A DNA stretch of 64,000 nt. Origin: Pseudarthrobacter sp. NS4 (GTDB taxonomy: Bacteria > Actinomycetota > Actinomycetes > Actinomycetales > Micrococcaceae). Of the stretch, positions 19,037 to 29,204 are shown one piece after another (position 1 is the first letter of the stretch; each line of letters begins with the position of its first letter). The notes beneath the pieces are model-generated. The model was not told the DNA's origin and searched no databases. It worked only from the letters and a program-made list of their open reading frames with translations. Both the position numbers and the translations under genes were made by a program. Where the stretch lies: positions 2,294,001 through 2,358,000 of the forward strand of contig NZ_CP103288.1 of assembly GCF_024758005.1 (NCBI RefSeq). Direction: 5' to 3'.

Positions 19037-19846
19037 TCAGCAGCCCGTCGGCGCGCGCCGGGGACGTTCCTGGCGGTAGAGGTAGCGGCCCTCCTCCCGG
19101 AACCCGGCCTTGGCATAAAGCTCCTGGGCACCATGGTTGGCTGCGGTGACCAGCAGCCAGTAGCCGTCCAGCTTTCGGGAGGCCCCCTCCTGCAGCAGGG
19201 CGCGGAGGACATCGCTGCCATAGCCGCACCGGCGGGCGTCCGGATGCGTGGCCATGCAGTAGATGCCGCCCAGCGGCCCCGGCGTTGTGTCCGGTAAAAC
19301 AAGGCGTCCGACGGCGGCGGGCCGGCCGTCGTCGCCGCGCACCAGTGCATACACCGAAGGGCAGCCTTCAAGGATTTCCCGGGCGGCTGCCGGGGCCTCC
19401 GCGCCGCCGCGCCCATCCACGTCCCACCACACCTCCAGCCATTCATCCGACGGCTGGGATGCCAGTTCCACGGGGCGGTCAGGCGGCGTGGTGCCCAGCG
19501 AGGCCTGACGGGTAAGGATCAGGGTTTCGGACTGCCGGGTGAAGCCTTCGGCATCAAGGAATGCATTGAGGGACGCGGTCCGGGGATCATCAAAAAGTTG
19601 GAAGATCACCGGCAGCCGGCGGCTGCGGTACCAGGATCTGGCCTCCCTGAGCAGTCCAGGGAACCCTTGTGCGCCGCCTTCCGGGTCCCGGCGCGGCCAG
19701 ATGGAGTTGGCACGTTGCGTTACTCCGTCCGCGGCCCGGAAAACCCAGGCGTCCGTTTCATACCGTTCCAGACCAGGCCAGGCAGCATCCATTGCTGCCT
19801 CCACTTCTGAGGGTGATGTATGAACGACCGGCACGGAAGTGTCCAC
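19037..19846 (-). CDS. GNAT-family N-acetyltransferase, probable tandem domain
   Basis: 269 residues from a GTG at 19846, chosen because AAAGGAG lies five bases upstream; the in-frame ATG at 19864 overlaps the upstream aspS terminator hairpin. The C-terminal half carries the acetyl-CoA loop ATHPDARRCGYGSDVLRALL and NHGAQELYAKAGF, the standard GNAT end. The N-terminal half has a degenerate copy (NAFLDAEGFTRQSETLIL). Substrate unknown. Sits immediately downstream of aspS, behind its terminator. Confidence 0.9.
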   Translation of the reverse strand: MDTSVPVVHTSPSEVEAAMDAAWPGLERYETDAWVFRAADGVTQRANSIWPRRDPEGGAQGFPGLLREARSWYRSRRLPVIFQLFDDPRTASLNAFLDAEGFTRQSETLILTRQASLGTTPPDRPVELASQPSDEWLEVWWDVDGRGGAEAPAAAREILEGCPSVYALVRGDDGRPAAVGRLVLPDTTPGPLGGIYCMATHPDARRCGYGSDVLRALLQEGASRKLDGYWLLVTAANHGAQELYAKAGFREEGRYLYRQERPRRAPTGC

Positions 19847-19864
19847 GAAAACTCCTTTACTCAT

Positions 19865-19901
19865 AGGAGAGGCTCCCCGGCGCTGCCGGGGAGCCTCTCC
19901 T
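19865..19901 (-). terminator. terminator after aspS
   Basis: Perfect 17-bp inverted repeat (19865-19881 and 19885-19901) with a 3-base loop, 20 bases past the aspS stop. It ends just before the ribosome-binding site of the GNAT gene, so read-through would be needed for cotranscription. Confidence 0.8.
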
Positions 19902-19920
19902 GCCATACAGCTGTCAGCGG

Positions 19921-21723
19921 CTACTTGGCGACCGCTTCGACTTTCTTCGCTTCGACCGGCTTGGTGGCCTCGGGCTTGAAGTCCACGCCCGCTTCCTTCC
20001 GCTGCTGAGGCGTGATGGGGGCCGGAGCGTCCGTGAGCGGGTCGTGGCCGCCGCCGGACTTCGGGAAGGCGATGACGTCGCGGATGGAGTCCACTCCTGC
20101 AAGCAGTGACACCACGCGGTCCCAACCAAAGGCGATTCCGCCGTGCGGGGGTGCGCCGTATTTGAAGCCCTCGAGCAGGAAGCCAAACTTGGTCTGGGCG
20201 TCCTCCTTGTCCAGGCCCATCAGCTCGAAGACGCGCTCCTGCACCTCGCGCTGGTGGATACGGATGGAGCCGCCGCCGATTTCGTTGCCGTTGCAGACAA
20301 TGTCGTACGCGTAGGACAGTGCGGACTCGGGGTCCTTGTCGAAGGTGTCCAGAAACTCCGGCTTGGGCGACGTAAAGGCGTGGTGGACGGCCGTCCACTG
20401 GCCGGCGCCCACCGCTACGTCACCCGAGGCGACGGCGGCGGCGGCAGGCTCGAACATGGGTGCGTCCACGACCCAGCAGAACGCCCAGTCGTTGGGGTCG
20501 ATCAAACCGGTCCGGTGGCCGATTTCCACGCGTGCGGCACCCAGGAGGGCGCGGGACGGCGTCTTTTCGCCGGCGGCGAAGAAGATGCAGTCACCGGGCT
20601 TGGCACCCACGGCGTCGGCCAGGCCGGCACGCTCGGTGTCGGTGAGGTTCTTGGCCACCGGACCGGCCAGCTCGCCGTCCTCCTTATACAGGACGTAGGC
20701 CAGTCCCTTGGCGCCACGCTGCTTGGCCCATTCCTGCCAGGCGTCCAGGGCGCGGCGTGCCTGCGAAGCTCCGCCGGGCATGACCACGGCGCCGACATAC
20801 GATGCCTTGAAGACACCGAAGTTGGTGTCCTTGAAGAATTCCGTAAGCTCCGTCAGTTCCAGTCCGAAGCGGAGGTCCGGCTTGTCCGAACCGAAGCGGG
20901 CCATCGCATCGGCGTAGGTGATCCGCTGGATGGGTGTGGGGATCTCGACGTCGATCAGCTTCCACACTGCCTTGACGATGTTTTCGCCCAGCGTGATGAT
21001 GTCGTCCTGGTCCACGAAGCTCGCCTCGATGTCCAGCTGGGTAAATTCCGGCTGGCGGTCCGCGCGGAAGTCCTCGTCCCGGTAGCAGCGGGCAATCTGG
21101 TAGTACTTTTCGAAGCCGCCCACCTGCAGGAGCTGCTTGAAAAGCTGCGGGGACTGCGGAAGGGCATACCAGGAGCCGGGCGCCAGGCGTGCCGGAACCA
21201 GGAAGTCACGGGCGCCTTCCGGCGTCGACCGCGTCAGCGTGGGGGTCTCGATTTCCACAAAGCCGTCCTGGTGGAGCAGTTCGCGGGCCACCCGGTTGGC
21301 TTCGGAGCGCAGCCGGAGGTTGCGGCTGGGGCCGGGGCGGCGGAGGTCCAGGTAGCGGTGCTTGAGGCGCGCTTCCTCGCCCACTTCCACGTGCTCGTCG
21401 ATCTGGAACGGCAGCGGGTCCGAGGTGTTCAGGATGGTGACATCCTCGGCAATGACCTCGATCTCACCGGTGGCAAGCGCCGGGTTCTCGTTGCCTTCCG
21501 GCCGCTTCGAAACGGTGCCCTTGACCTGGAGGACGTACTCGTTGCGCAGCCCGTGGAAGACCTCTTCCTCGCGGACCACAACCTGCGCCACGCCGGATGC
21601 ATCGCGCAGGTCCACGAATGCCACACCACCGTGATCACGACGGCGGCCCACCCAGCCGGCCAGGGTTACGGTTTGTCCAATGTGCTCGGAGCGAAGGGAT
21701 CCGAGGTCATGTGTGCGCAGCAC
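19921..21723 (-). CDS. aspS: aspartate--tRNA ligase
   Basis: Bacterial-type class II synthetase, 600 residues: N-terminal OB anticodon domain, motif 2 region with [13 protein letters not shown], the GAD insertion domain in the middle, and motif 3 [11 protein letters not shown] near the C-terminus. A 40-residue tail rich in Lys/Glu/Ala/Val follows. GTG start at 21723 with AGAAAGG upstream. hisS lies 124 bases upstream on the same strand. Whether the enzyme is discriminating or also charges tRNA-Asn cannot be told here. Confidence 0.96.
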   Translation of the reverse strand: MLRTHDLGSLRSEHIGQTVTLAGWVGRRRDHGGVAFVDLRDASGVAQVVVREEEVFHGLRNEYVLQVKGTVSKRPEGNENPALATGEIEVIAEDVTILNTSDPLPFQIDEHVEVGEEARLKHRYLDLRRPGPSRNLRLRSEANRVARELLHQDGFVEIETPTLTRSTPEGARDFLVPARLAPGSWYALPQSPQLFKQLLQVGGFEKYYQIARCYRDEDFRADRQPEFTQLDIEASFVDQDDIITLGENIVKAVWKLIDVEIPTPIQRITYADAMARFGSDKPDLRFGLELTELTEFFKDTNFGVFKASYVGAVVMPGGASQARRALDAWQEWAKQRGAKGLAYVLYKEDGELAGPVAKNLTDTERAGLADAVGAKPGDCIFFAAGEKTPSRALLGAARVEIGHRTGLIDPNDWAFCWVVDAPMFEPAAAAVASGDVAVGAGQWTAVHHAFTSPKPEFLDTFDKDPESALSYAYDIVCNGNEIGGGSIRIHQREVQERVFELMGLDKEDAQTKFGFLLEGFKYGAPPHGGIAFGWDRVVSLLAGVDSIRDVIAFPKSGGGHDPLTDAPAPITPQQRKEAGVDFKPEATKPVEAKKVEAVAK

Positions 21724-21847
21724 AGCACGCCTTTCTGCGGGAAAACAGTGGGAAATTTAAATGGACCATTCCAGGAACGGTCCCGTCCGAGTTTACCCGC
21801 TGGACAGGGACTGTCACCGCATGATGCACCGGGTGCGGGTAAAGCGG

Positions 21848-23218
21848 CTAAACCGCCGTGGCCACCGGGGCTGTCGTGGCCACTTGCACAGCGAGGTCCT
21901 CCGACGGCGGCGCCCAGGTTTCAGGGGCGGCCACCACCTGCTCCCCCGACCGGATGTCCTTGACCTGGTGCGTGCCGTCGTCGTCCGTGAACCAGACGAA
22001 CGGGATGCCGCGCCGGTCGGCGAACTTGATCTGCTTGCCGAACTTCTCCGCCTTGGCAGCCACTTCGGTGGGAATGCCGCGGCTCCGCAACTGGGCTGCA
22101 ACGTCCTGTGCCGCGCCCCAGCTGCCGTCATGCGTCAGGGCCACCAGTACAGCGGTGGGAACCGAACGCGAGGCCCTGGCCAGGTCCTGGCTCAGGATGC
22201 GGGAAACCAGCCTGGTAACTCCGATGGACAGCCCGACGCCGGGGAACTTCCGGTTGCCTTTGGATGCCAGGGCATCGTACCGGCCGCCGGAGCAGATGGA
22301 GCCCAGCTGCTCGTGGCCAACCAGGACGGTTTCCACCACTGTTCCCGTGTAGTAGTCAAGACCGCGGGCGATGCTGAGGTCTGCCACCACCTTGCCGGGG
22401 GCCCGCTGGACAGCGGCTTCAATCACCTGTTCCAGCTCGTTCAGGCCTTCGTCCAGCAGTTCGTTGCTGACGCCAAGCGCCCGGACCTGTGCCACGAAGG
22501 ACGTGTCCTCCGTGCGGATCCCCGCCAGCTGCAGCGCCTTTTGCGCCTGCTCGTCGGTGGCACCCAGTTCTTCCTTCAGCAGCTCGGCCACTTTGGCCGG
22601 GCCCACCTTTTCCAGCTTGTCGATGCTGCGGAGCACTCCCGCCGTGTCCTCGAGGCCGATTCCCCGGTAGAAGCCTTCCGCCAGCTTGCGGTTGTTGATG
22701 CGCAGCCGGAAGTCCGGGATGGGCAGCGCGCCCAAGGCTTCCGCGATCACCAGCGCGATCTCAACGTCATAGCGGAAGGGCAGTTCGCCGTCGCCCACAA
22801 CATCAATGTCCGCTTGCGTGAACTCGCGGGCCCGGCCTTCCTGCGGACGCTCACCCCGCCACACCTTCTGGATCTGGTAGCGCCGGAACGGGAACGCCAG
22901 GTATCCGGCATTTTCAACGACGTAGCGGGCGAACGGGACGGTGAGGTCAAAGTGCAGGGCAAGGGCGTGCGGATCCGCTTTGCCTGCCTTAACAGGGTTG
23001 TCGCTCTCGTCCTCCTGGAGCCGGCTGAGGCCGTACACTTCCTTGTCGATCTCACCCTTACGCAGCAGCTGCCCCACGGTCTCCACGGCGCGTGTCTCGA
23101 TCGAGCCGAACCCGTGGAGTTCGAAGACCCGGCGCAGGGTGTCCAGAACATGGAGTTCCACCAGCCGCTCCTCGGGAAGCCACTCGGGGAATCCGGACAG
23201 GGAGGCGGTGCGTGCCAT
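21848..23218 (-). CDS. hisS: histidine--tRNA ligase
   Basis: Class II synthetase, 456 residues. Motif 2 RGERPQEGRAREFTQADIDVVG region (visible as RGERPQEGRAREF then TQADIDVVG), the histidine A motif IARGLDYYTGTV, GGRYDAL, and motif 3 GLSIGVTRL. C-terminal HGTP anticodon domain from about residue 345. ATG 23218 with GAGGAG upstream. Upstream lies an inverted repeat at 23301-23331. Confidence 0.96.
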   Translation of the reverse strand: MARTASLSGFPEWLPEERLVELHVLDTLRRVFELHGFGSIETRAVETVGQLLRKGEIDKEVYGLSRLQEDESDNPVKAGKADPHALALHFDLTVPFARYVVENAGYLAFPFRRYQIQKVWRGERPQEGRAREFTQADIDVVGDGELPFRYDVEIALVIAEALGALPIPDFRLRINNRKLAEGFYRGIGLEDTAGVLRSIDKLEKVGPAKVAELLKEELGATDEQAQKALQLAGIRTEDTSFVAQVRALGVSNELLDEGLNELEQVIEAAVQRAPGKVVADLSIARGLDYYTGTVVETVLVGHEQLGSICSGGRYDALASKGNRKFPGVGLSIGVTRLVSRILSQDLARASRSVPTAVLVALTHDGSWGAAQDVAAQLRSRGIPTEVAAKAEKFGKQIKFADRRGIPFVWFTDDDGTHQVKDIRSGEQVVAAPETWAPPSEDLAVQVATTAPVATAV

Positions 23219-23300
23219 GGAAGTTCTCCTCTTGGTGCGCCGGAAGCTGCCCGCATTCCGCCCTTTACGGGCGCCGAACCGCGGCAGTCCAGCCAGTCAT

Positions 23301-23331
23301 GCATAAACTATGTGCGGCAGTCAGTTTATGC
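23301..23331. repeat. 9-bp inverted repeat between divergent hisS and cyclophilin gene
   Basis: GCATAAACT (23301-23309) and its exact complement AGTTTATGC (23323-23331) are separated by 13 bases. It is AT-rich against a GC-rich background and sits in the 223-bp divergent intergenic region. Could be a repressor operator or a promoter-associated palindrome; too weak for a terminator. Confidence 0.5.
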
Positions 23332-23441
23332 GTCATCCGTGTGCATCTCTAATGCAGCGGACCGGCAGGGCTCGGCCGTCAGAAAACTGCGCCTGCGGCC
23401 TTCATGCCCATCGCGCAGCAGCCCGACAATAAGGAGGACCC

Positions 23442-24260
23442 TTGGCGGCCAGTTCACGCAGTGCCCGCGAAGCCAAACGGCGCATCCAGCAGATGGAGGC
23501 CAAGCGCGAGCTCAGGCGGGACCAGGAGAAGCGCCGCAAGCGCGACAATCTTGTGGCCGCAGGTGCCGGAACCGCCGCAGTGCTGCTCGCCGTCGTACTC
23601 CAACTCACTGCCTTTGCCGGGAACCCCACGGAGGAGGAGTTCGCAGCAGCCGAGGCCGGGCTTGCCAGCCCGTCAGCCCCGGCTGACCCGTCCGCAAGTC
23701 CGTCCGCCCAAGCCACGAACGGCCCCAACATCCCGGCCCCGGACACTGCCGCAGGCAAGACCTTCACCGGGGAACTGGTCCTGAACGGGAGCCCGCTGGG
23801 CGTGGAGCTGGATGGGGTTAATGCACCGCAGGCAGCAGCCGTCTTCAAATCCCTGAGCGATGAGGGCTTTTACAACGGAAAGACCTGCCACCGCCTCACC
23901 ACCGCCGACGCATTCGGCGTCCTGCAGTGCGGCTCCCCCACGGGCGACGGGCAGGGCGATCCCAACTACACGTGGGGACCGCTGGAGAATGTTCCGGCCG
24001 ACAATACCTACCCGGCCGGTACCATCGCCGTGGCCCGGACCGGCAATAACGCCTACGGCAACGGAACCCAGTTCTTCATTGTCTACAAGGACACCACCAT
24101 TCCTGCCGACTCCGCAGGCGGCTACACGGTAGTCGGGAAGGTGACATCGGGGCTGGACGTGGTGTCGGATATCGCTGCCGCCGGGATCACGCCGGGCGGC
24201 AGCGACACAGACGGCGCGCCTGTTGAACCAGTCACGATAGACTCGTTTTCTCTGAAGTAG
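23442..24260 (+). CDS. membrane-anchored cyclophilin-type peptidyl-prolyl isomerase
   Basis: 272 residues from TTG 23442 with the strong site AAGGAGGA six bases upstream. A very basic N-terminal helix (REAKRRIQQMEAKRELRR), a single membrane segment at ~38-58, a Pro/Ser/Ala linker, and a cyclophilin domain from about residue 105: GKTCHRLTTADAF, QCGSPTGDGQGDPNYTW, GTQFFIVYKD. The domain faces outside the cytoplasm, so it probably assists folding of exported proteins. In M. tuberculosis a similar ppiB lies between relA and hisS, as here. Confidence 0.92.
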   Translation: MAASSRSAREAKRRIQQMEAKRELRRDQEKRRKRDNLVAAGAGTAAVLLAVVLQLTAFAGNPTEEEFAAAEAGLASPSAPADPSASPSAQATNGPNIPAPDTAAGKTFTGELVLNGSPLGVELDGVNAPQAAAVFKSLSDEGFYNGKTCHRLTTADAFGVLQCGSPTGDGQGDPNYTWGPLENVPADNTYPAGTIAVARTGNNAYGNGTQFFIVYKDTTIPADSAGGYTVVGKVTSGLDVVSDIAAAGITPGGSDTDGAPVEPVTIDSFSLK

Positions 24261-24327
24261 GAAGCCCGGCCGAGGTGGCCGTGGTGCAGAACGTGAGTAT
24301 TTCCCTCCAAGCGAAAGACTTTTAGCG

Positions 24328-25929
24328 GTGACAGACAGTCAGAAATCCGACGAAACAGCAACAGACCTGACCGAGGCGGCGGCCCACGCCACGGAAGACG
24401 CAGGAGCTGAAGCAACCACTACACCGGACACGGAAGCTCCCGCCGGGGACGCCCCTGAAAGCAGTACTCCCACAGCGGATCCTGTCGAAGCGCCCGCCGG
24501 TGAGGCTCCGGCGGAGGAAGAACCCTCCGGTGACGCCCCGGAATCCGCTGCCCCCGCTCCTGCACCGGCTCCCGGCCCCCGGCCGTCCGCCCCTTCCCCT
24601 GCAGCCTTCGCCTCGCGTCCCAAGCCGGCAGCAGCAACCCCGGCCGCGGCACCCGTCCAGGCCCCGCCGTCAACGTCCTTGGCTGAGGCCTCGAAGTGGG
24701 GCCGCGTCGAAGGCGACGGACACGTCTTCCTGACCATCGATGGCAGCGAGCACCCTGTGGGGCAGTACCCGGGCGTGAGCGACGACGAGGCCCTGGCCTA
24801 CTTTGCGCGGAAATACGACGACGTGGTGGCCCAGATTGTGCTGCTCGAACAGCGCGTCAGCTCAAAAGCCCCCAGCACGGACATGCAGAAAACGGTGACC
24901 CACCTCCGGGAGCAGCTCGCTGAACGGAACATGGTGGGCGACCTCCGGGCGGCCGAGGCCCGGCTGGACAGCCTTTCCACGCAGATCGCCGAACTCGAAA
25001 AGGCGGAGAAGGCGGAGCACGACGCCGTCCGCGCGTCCGAGCTCGCTGCCCGTGAGGCCATCGTTGCTGAGGCTGAGCAGATTTCCGGCCAGGATCCTGC
25101 CCAGACCCAGTGGAAGACCTCCAGCGCCAGGATGAACGAGCTCTTTGAGAGCTGGAAGACTGCGCAGAAGAGCGGCGTCCGCCTTGGCCGCAGCAATGAA
25201 GACGCCCTGTGGAAGCGGTTCCGTGCCGCCCGCACAGTTTTCGACCGCCACCGCAGGGCCTACTTCTCCCAGCTGGACAGCAACAACTCCGCGGCCAAGG
25301 CCGCCAAGGAAAAGCTGATTGCCGAGGCTGAGTCGCTGTCCACGTCCACCGATTGGGGTTTCGCCGCCGGCGAGTACCGCCGCCTGATGGACCAGTGGAA
25401 GGCCTCCCCGCGCGCCAGCCGCAAGGACGACGACGCCCTCTGGGCCCGTTTCCGTGCAGCCCAGGACGTCTTCTTCGCCAACCGCCAGGCTGCCAATGAC
25501 GAGATCGACCAGGAGTACTCCGCCAACCTCACGGTCAAGCAAGCCCTCCTGACCGAGGCCAATGCCATTCTTCCCGTCAAGGACCTGGGGGCGGCCAAGA
25601 AGGCGCTGCAGTCCATCCGGGACCGGTGGGAGGAAGCGGGCAAGGTGCCGCGGGCGGAAATGGGCCGTATCGAGGCCGGGCTCCGCAAGGTTGAGGACGC
25701 TGTGCGCCAGGCCGAGGAAGAGCAGTGGCAGCGGTCCAACCCGGAGCGGAAGGCCCGCACCAACAGTGCCCTGTCCCAGCTTGAATCCGCCATTGCCGGG
25801 CTCCAGGACGATCTGGCCAAGGCTGAAAAGAGCGGTGACCAGCGCAAGATCAAGGCCGCGCAGGAAGCACTTGAAGCGCGCCAGGCCTGGCTCGACCAGA
25901 TCCAGCGTTCGGCCAGCGAGCTTTCCTGA
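24328..25929 (+). CDS. DUF349 domain-containing coiled-coil protein
   Basis: 533 residues, GTG start at 24328. The first ~120 residues are an Ala/Pro/Glu-rich disordered region; a beta-containing segment follows (GRVEGDGHVFLTIDGSE); the rest is helical with repeats of the DUF349 type (DALWKRFRAARTVFDRHR, DDALWARFRAAQDVFFANR), i.e. the LW.RFR.A...F pattern. Cytoplasmic. The family is common in actinobacteria and its role is not established. 67 bases after the cyclophilin gene, so possibly cotranscribed, and followed by a strong terminator. Confidence 0.92.
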   Translation: MTDSQKSDETATDLTEAAAHATEDAGAEATTTPDTEAPAGDAPESSTPTADPVEAPAGEAPAEEEPSGDAPESAAPAPAPAPGPRPSAPSPAAFASRPKPAAATPAAAPVQAPPSTSLAEASKWGRVEGDGHVFLTIDGSEHPVGQYPGVSDDEALAYFARKYDDVVAQIVLLEQRVSSKAPSTDMQKTVTHLREQLAERNMVGDLRAAEARLDSLSTQIAELEKAEKAEHDAVRASELAAREAIVAEAEQISGQDPAQTQWKTSSARMNELFESWKTAQKSGVRLGRSNEDALWKRFRAARTVFDRHRRAYFSQLDSNNSAAKAAKEKLIAEAESLSTSTDWGFAAGEYRRLMDQWKASPRASRKDDDALWARFRAAQDVFFANRQAANDEIDQEYSANLTVKQALLTEANAILPVKDLGAAKKALQSIRDRWEEAGKVPRAEMGRIEAGLRKVEDAVRQAEEEQWQRSNPERKARTNSALSQLESAIAGLQDDLAKAEKSGDQRKIKAAQEALEARQAWLDQIQRSASELS

Positions 25930-25953
25930 CCTTCCGGCTGTTCGTTTCCCCGG

Positions 25954-25995
25954 CAGGCCCGGTTCCGGTTTTCCACATAACCGGAACCGGGCCTG
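25954..25995 (+). terminator. terminator after the DUF349 gene
   Basis: Perfect 17-bp inverted repeat (25954-25970 and 25979-25995) with an 8-base loop, 25 bases past the stop. The T tract after it is poor. Confidence 0.75.
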
Positions 25996-26028
25996 TGTCG
26001 TTTAGGGCGTACGCGGCAGGATGGACGG

Positions 26029-26769
26029 ATGGCGACACCACCGGCTTCTCCCCCTGCTGCCGCAGGCACGGATCCATCAGCGGGCAGCCAGGCTGCTGCC
26101 CCCCGCTTTCCGGAACTGTACGCGCCGGGCAGGCCCTTTGCCTGGCCGGAACTGCAGTCCCTCGCAGCGGACGGGCTGCTGGCCCGCTTCCATCAGCACG
26201 GCTATACCCTGCCTGAGGTGCCGGCGTCCCCGCAGCTGCGCGCGAGGGCGGCAGCGTGCGCTGTTCCGGCCTCCGTCCGGCAGCGCGTTGTTGCCGGTCG
26301 CATGACAGCTGCATGGATCTACGGCTGCGCCAAGGAGCCGGACAGGCTTGCTCTTCTCGTGGATGCAAAGCGCCGGGTGTCCAGCCTTCGCAATACCAGG
26401 GGCTGCACACTCCACGAGGTGAAGCTGGGGCCGCTCGACGTTGTCAGCCTTGGCGGCCTGATGGTCTCGAGTCCGTTGCGGACGGCGCTGGATGTCGCGT
26501 TGCACGTCGACGCCGAACGCGCCGTCCCTACACTCGCTGCTTTGCTGGCGCGTCCCCAAAATGATGTGCGGCTGCGTCTGCTGGTCCTCGCAATCGAGGC
26601 GTCCCCGCGGGTGCCACACAAACGCGCAGCGCTGGAAAAGCTCGCGCGGCTAGTTCCGGCGCTTGTTTCCGGTAGTGCGGTAGACGTCAAAGACCCCGTC
26701 AATCCGGCGGACAGCACTCAGGACGTGGCTCAGGTACTTGGGGTCACCCATTTCGAAGGCGAATTTTGA
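26029..26769 (+). CDS. hypothetical protein, AbiEi-antitoxin-like; overlaps relA antisense
   Basis: 246 residues. Pro/Ala-rich start (~1-25), then a helical region and a beta-rich part with [27 protein letters not shown], which resembles the C-terminal domain of AbiEi-type (type IV) antitoxin-like proteins; this is a tentative recollection. No partner nucleotidyltransferase toxin is adjacent. The last 40 codons (26650-26769) are antisense to the 3' end of relA. ATG 26029 is preceded by GGATGGACGG. The terminal segment [16 protein letters not shown] is what one expects from translating relA backwards, so the original stop may have been lost. Confidence 0.7.
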   Translation: MATPPASPPAAAGTDPSAGSQAAAPRFPELYAPGRPFAWPELQSLAADGLLARFHQHGYTLPEVPASPQLRARAAACAVPASVRQRVVAGRMTAAWIYGCAKEPDRLALLVDAKRRVSSLRNTRGCTLHEVKLGPLDVVSLGGLMVSSPLRTALDVALHVDAERAVPTLAALLARPQNDVRLRLLVLAIEASPRVPHKRAALEKLARLVPALVSGSAVDVKDPVNPADSTQDVAQVLGVTHFEGEF

Positions 26770-29040
26770 GATGGCCACCCGGTCGGTGGAGGTATGGACG
26801 CTGGCGGCCAGGATGTTCACATGGTTTTCCGACAGGACCCGGGTCACGTCGGACAGCAGGGACTTGCGGTCCAGGGCCTCCACCTGGATCTCGACGAGGA
26901 AAACGCTCGACTGGGTGGGCGCCCAGTCCACGTCGACAATCCTGTCCGGCTGGTCCTTCAGGTCCGAAATGTTGGTGCAGTCTGTCCGGTGTACGGACAC
27001 GCCTGAGCCGCGGGTTACGAATCCCAGGATGGGGTCCGGCGGCACTGGCGTGCAGCAGCGTGCCAGTTTGACCCAGACATCGCCAACGCCGCGGACCACC
27101 ACGCCGGAGTCGGAGAAACGTGTCTTGGTGACCTGGGTGGGAATGCTGACTTCGGTGATGTCGTCGTCGGCGCTCTCGTTTCCGCCGAGGCTTTCGACGA
27201 GTTTCTCCATCACAGCCTGGGCAGAGGTGTGGCCGTCACCCACTCCGGCGTAAAGGCCGGAGATGTCAACGTACTTGAATTCCTCGGCAACCGCCGCCAG
27301 GGCCTCGTGCGTCATGAGCCGCTGCAGCGGAAGGTTCTGCTTCCGCATGGCACGGGTCAGCAGTTCCTTGCCGCGGTCGATCGCCTCTTCGCGGCGTTCC
27401 TTGCTGAACCACTGCCGGATTTTGTTCCGCGCCCGGGCGCTCTTGACGAAGTGCTGCCAGTCCTGGCTTGGCCCGGCACCCTCCGCCTTGGAGGTGAAGA
27501 TCTCCACCCAGTCGCCGTGGTTCAGTTCGCTGTTGAGCGGGACCAGTTTGCCGTTGACACGGGCGCCGATGGTCCGGTGGCCCACCTCCGTGTGGACCGC
27601 ATAGGCAAAGTCGACGGGGGTGGACCCGGCCGGCAGCGCCATCACCTCACCTTTGGGGGTGAAGACGAACACTTCGCGGGCGTTGATTTCGAAACGCAGC
27701 GAGTCCAGGAACTCACCGGGATCGGACGTCTCCTGCTGCCAGTCCACGAGGGAACGAAGCCATCCCATGTCGCCATCCCGGGGACTGCCGGGACCCACGG
27801 CGGTGCGGTTGGGCTGGTCCTTGTACTTCCAGTGGGCGGCCACGCCGTACTCCGCGCGGCGGTGCATCTCGTGGGTCCGGATCTGGATCTCCACAGGCTT
27901 CCCGCCGGGGCCGATCACCGTGGTGTGCAGCGACTGGTACATGTTGAACTTGGGCATCGCAATGTAGTCCTTGAACCTGCCGGGCAGCGGGTTCCAGCGC
28001 GAATGCATGGTGCCAAGGGCAGCGTAACAATCCCGGACGGAGTCCACCAGGACACGGACACCCATGAGGTCGTTGATGTCGTCGAAGTCCTTGTCGCGGA
28101 CAATCATCTTTTGGTAGATCGAGTAGTAATGCTTGGGCCGGCCGGTGATGGTGGCCTTGATCCGGGCGGTGCGCAGGTCCTCGGTGATCTGGTCGCGGAT
28201 GACGCTCAGGCTCTTCTCACGCTCGGGAGTCCTGTCCCCCACCATCCGCACGATCTCTTCGTACACCTTGGGGTACAGGGCCGCGAAGGAGAGGTCCTCC
28301 AGCTCCCACTTAATGGTGTTCATACCCAGGCGGTGCGCCAGCGGGGCGAAGATCTCCAAGGTCTCACGGGCCTTGCGTGCCGAGGATTCCGCCGAGACGA
28401 AGCGCCAGGTGCGGGCATTGTGCAGCCGGTCGGCCAGCTTGATCATCAGGACGCGGATGTCCTTGGCCATGGCAACGACCATCTTGCGGACCGTTTCTGA
28501 CTGTGCCGCCTCCCCGAAGCTGACCTTGTCCAGCTTGGTAACCCCATCGACCAGCATGGCCACTTCCGGGCCGAAGTCCCGCTTCAGGTCAGCAAGGGTG
28601 TAGGGGGTGTCCTCCACCGTGTCGTGCAGGAGTGCCGCTGCCAGGGTGGTCCCGCTGAGCCCCAGTTCGGCGAGGATGGTGGCCACCGCCACCGGGTGGG
28701 TGATGTACGGATCACCGCTTTTCCGCTTCTGGCCCCGGTGGCTCTGCTCCGCCACGTCAAAGGCGCGCTGGATAAGGTCGAAATCCTCTTTGGGATTATT
28801 GGCCCGCACAGTCCTCAACAGCGGTTCGAGGATGGGCGAATAGGTGGCAGTGCCGCGGCCGGTGAGGCGGGCCAGCCTGGAGCGCGTGCGCTCCCTGCGC
28901 CCCGGGAACGTGGCGCGGGACCCGGAGTTGTCAACGGGCACCAAGGAACCAGGGCGTGCGGTTGCCGCCACCCCGGTTTGTACACCGGCAGGATTTTTGT
29001 CTCCCTGTGCCGTTGGCGCCGACGCCGAACGTTCTTCCAA
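26650..29040 (-). CDS. relA: bifunctional (p)ppGpp synthetase/hydrolase Rel
   Basis: Stringent-response enzyme. 796 residues from TTG 29040, chosen for GAGGGG seven bases upstream; GTG 29058 would add six residues without such a site. Intact hydrolase HD motif (LLHDTVEDT, ~ residue 137), synthetase region with [17 protein letters not shown] and the following HSRW, TGS domain ([26 protein letters not shown]), zinc-finger-like [10 protein letters not shown], and a C-terminal ACT domain. Both catalytic activities appear intact. The 3' end overlaps the convergent AbiEi-like gene by 120 bases. Confidence 0.96.
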   Translation of the reverse strand: MEERSASAPTAQGDKNPAGVQTGVAATARPGSLVPVDNSGSRATFPGRRERTRSRLARLTGRGTATYSPILEPLLRTVRANNPKEDFDLIQRAFDVAEQSHRGQKRKSGDPYITHPVAVATILAELGLSGTTLAAALLHDTVEDTPYTLADLKRDFGPEVAMLVDGVTKLDKVSFGEAAQSETVRKMVVAMAKDIRVLMIKLADRLHNARTWRFVSAESSARKARETLEIFAPLAHRLGMNTIKWELEDLSFAALYPKVYEEIVRMVGDRTPEREKSLSVIRDQITEDLRTARIKATITGRPKHYYSIYQKMIVRDKDFDDINDLMGVRVLVDSVRDCYAALGTMHSRWNPLPGRFKDYIAMPKFNMYQSLHTTVIGPGGKPVEIQIRTHEMHRRAEYGVAAHWKYKDQPNRTAVGPGSPRDGDMGWLRSLVDWQQETSDPGEFLDSLRFEINAREVFVFTPKGEVMALPAGSTPVDFAYAVHTEVGHRTIGARVNGKLVPLNSELNHGDWVEIFTSKAEGAGPSQDWQHFVKSARARNKIRQWFSKERREEAIDRGKELLTRAMRKQNLPLQRLMTHEALAAVAEEFKYVDISGLYAGVGDGHTSAQAVMEKLVESLGGNESADDDITEVSIPTQVTKTRFSDSGVVVRGVGDVWVKLARCCTPVPPDPILGFVTRGSGVSVHRTDCTNISDLKDQPDRIVDVDWAPTQSSVFLVEIQVEALDRKSLLSDVTRVLSENHVNILAASVHTSTDRVAISKFAFEMGDPKYLSHVLSAVRRIDGVFDVYRTTGNKRRN

Positions 29041-29121
29041 TGAAGCACCCCTCACCACCGTTTAATTACTTCAGTCTATTCCTCACGGCGGTGACTTTTA
29101 AAACCGGTCCATAAAAGTGAA

Positions 29122-29158
29122 CGGGCCGGACACCATGAAGCTCATGGTGTCCGGCCCG
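29122..29158 (-). terminator. terminator between secF and relA
   Basis: Perfect 17-bp inverted repeat (29122-29138 and 29142-29158) with a 3-base loop, 46 bases past the secF stop and 82 bases before the relA start. Partial T tract on the minus strand. Confidence 0.75.
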
Positions 29159-29204
29159 CTGCCATCTTTCAGGCCGTTCCTACACTGTTTTGGTACGCCG
29201 TGGT

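Noticed and set aside
20143..21963. Plus-strand open frame antisense to aspS
   Set aside because: Shadow frame typical of GC-rich DNA; aspS is certain.
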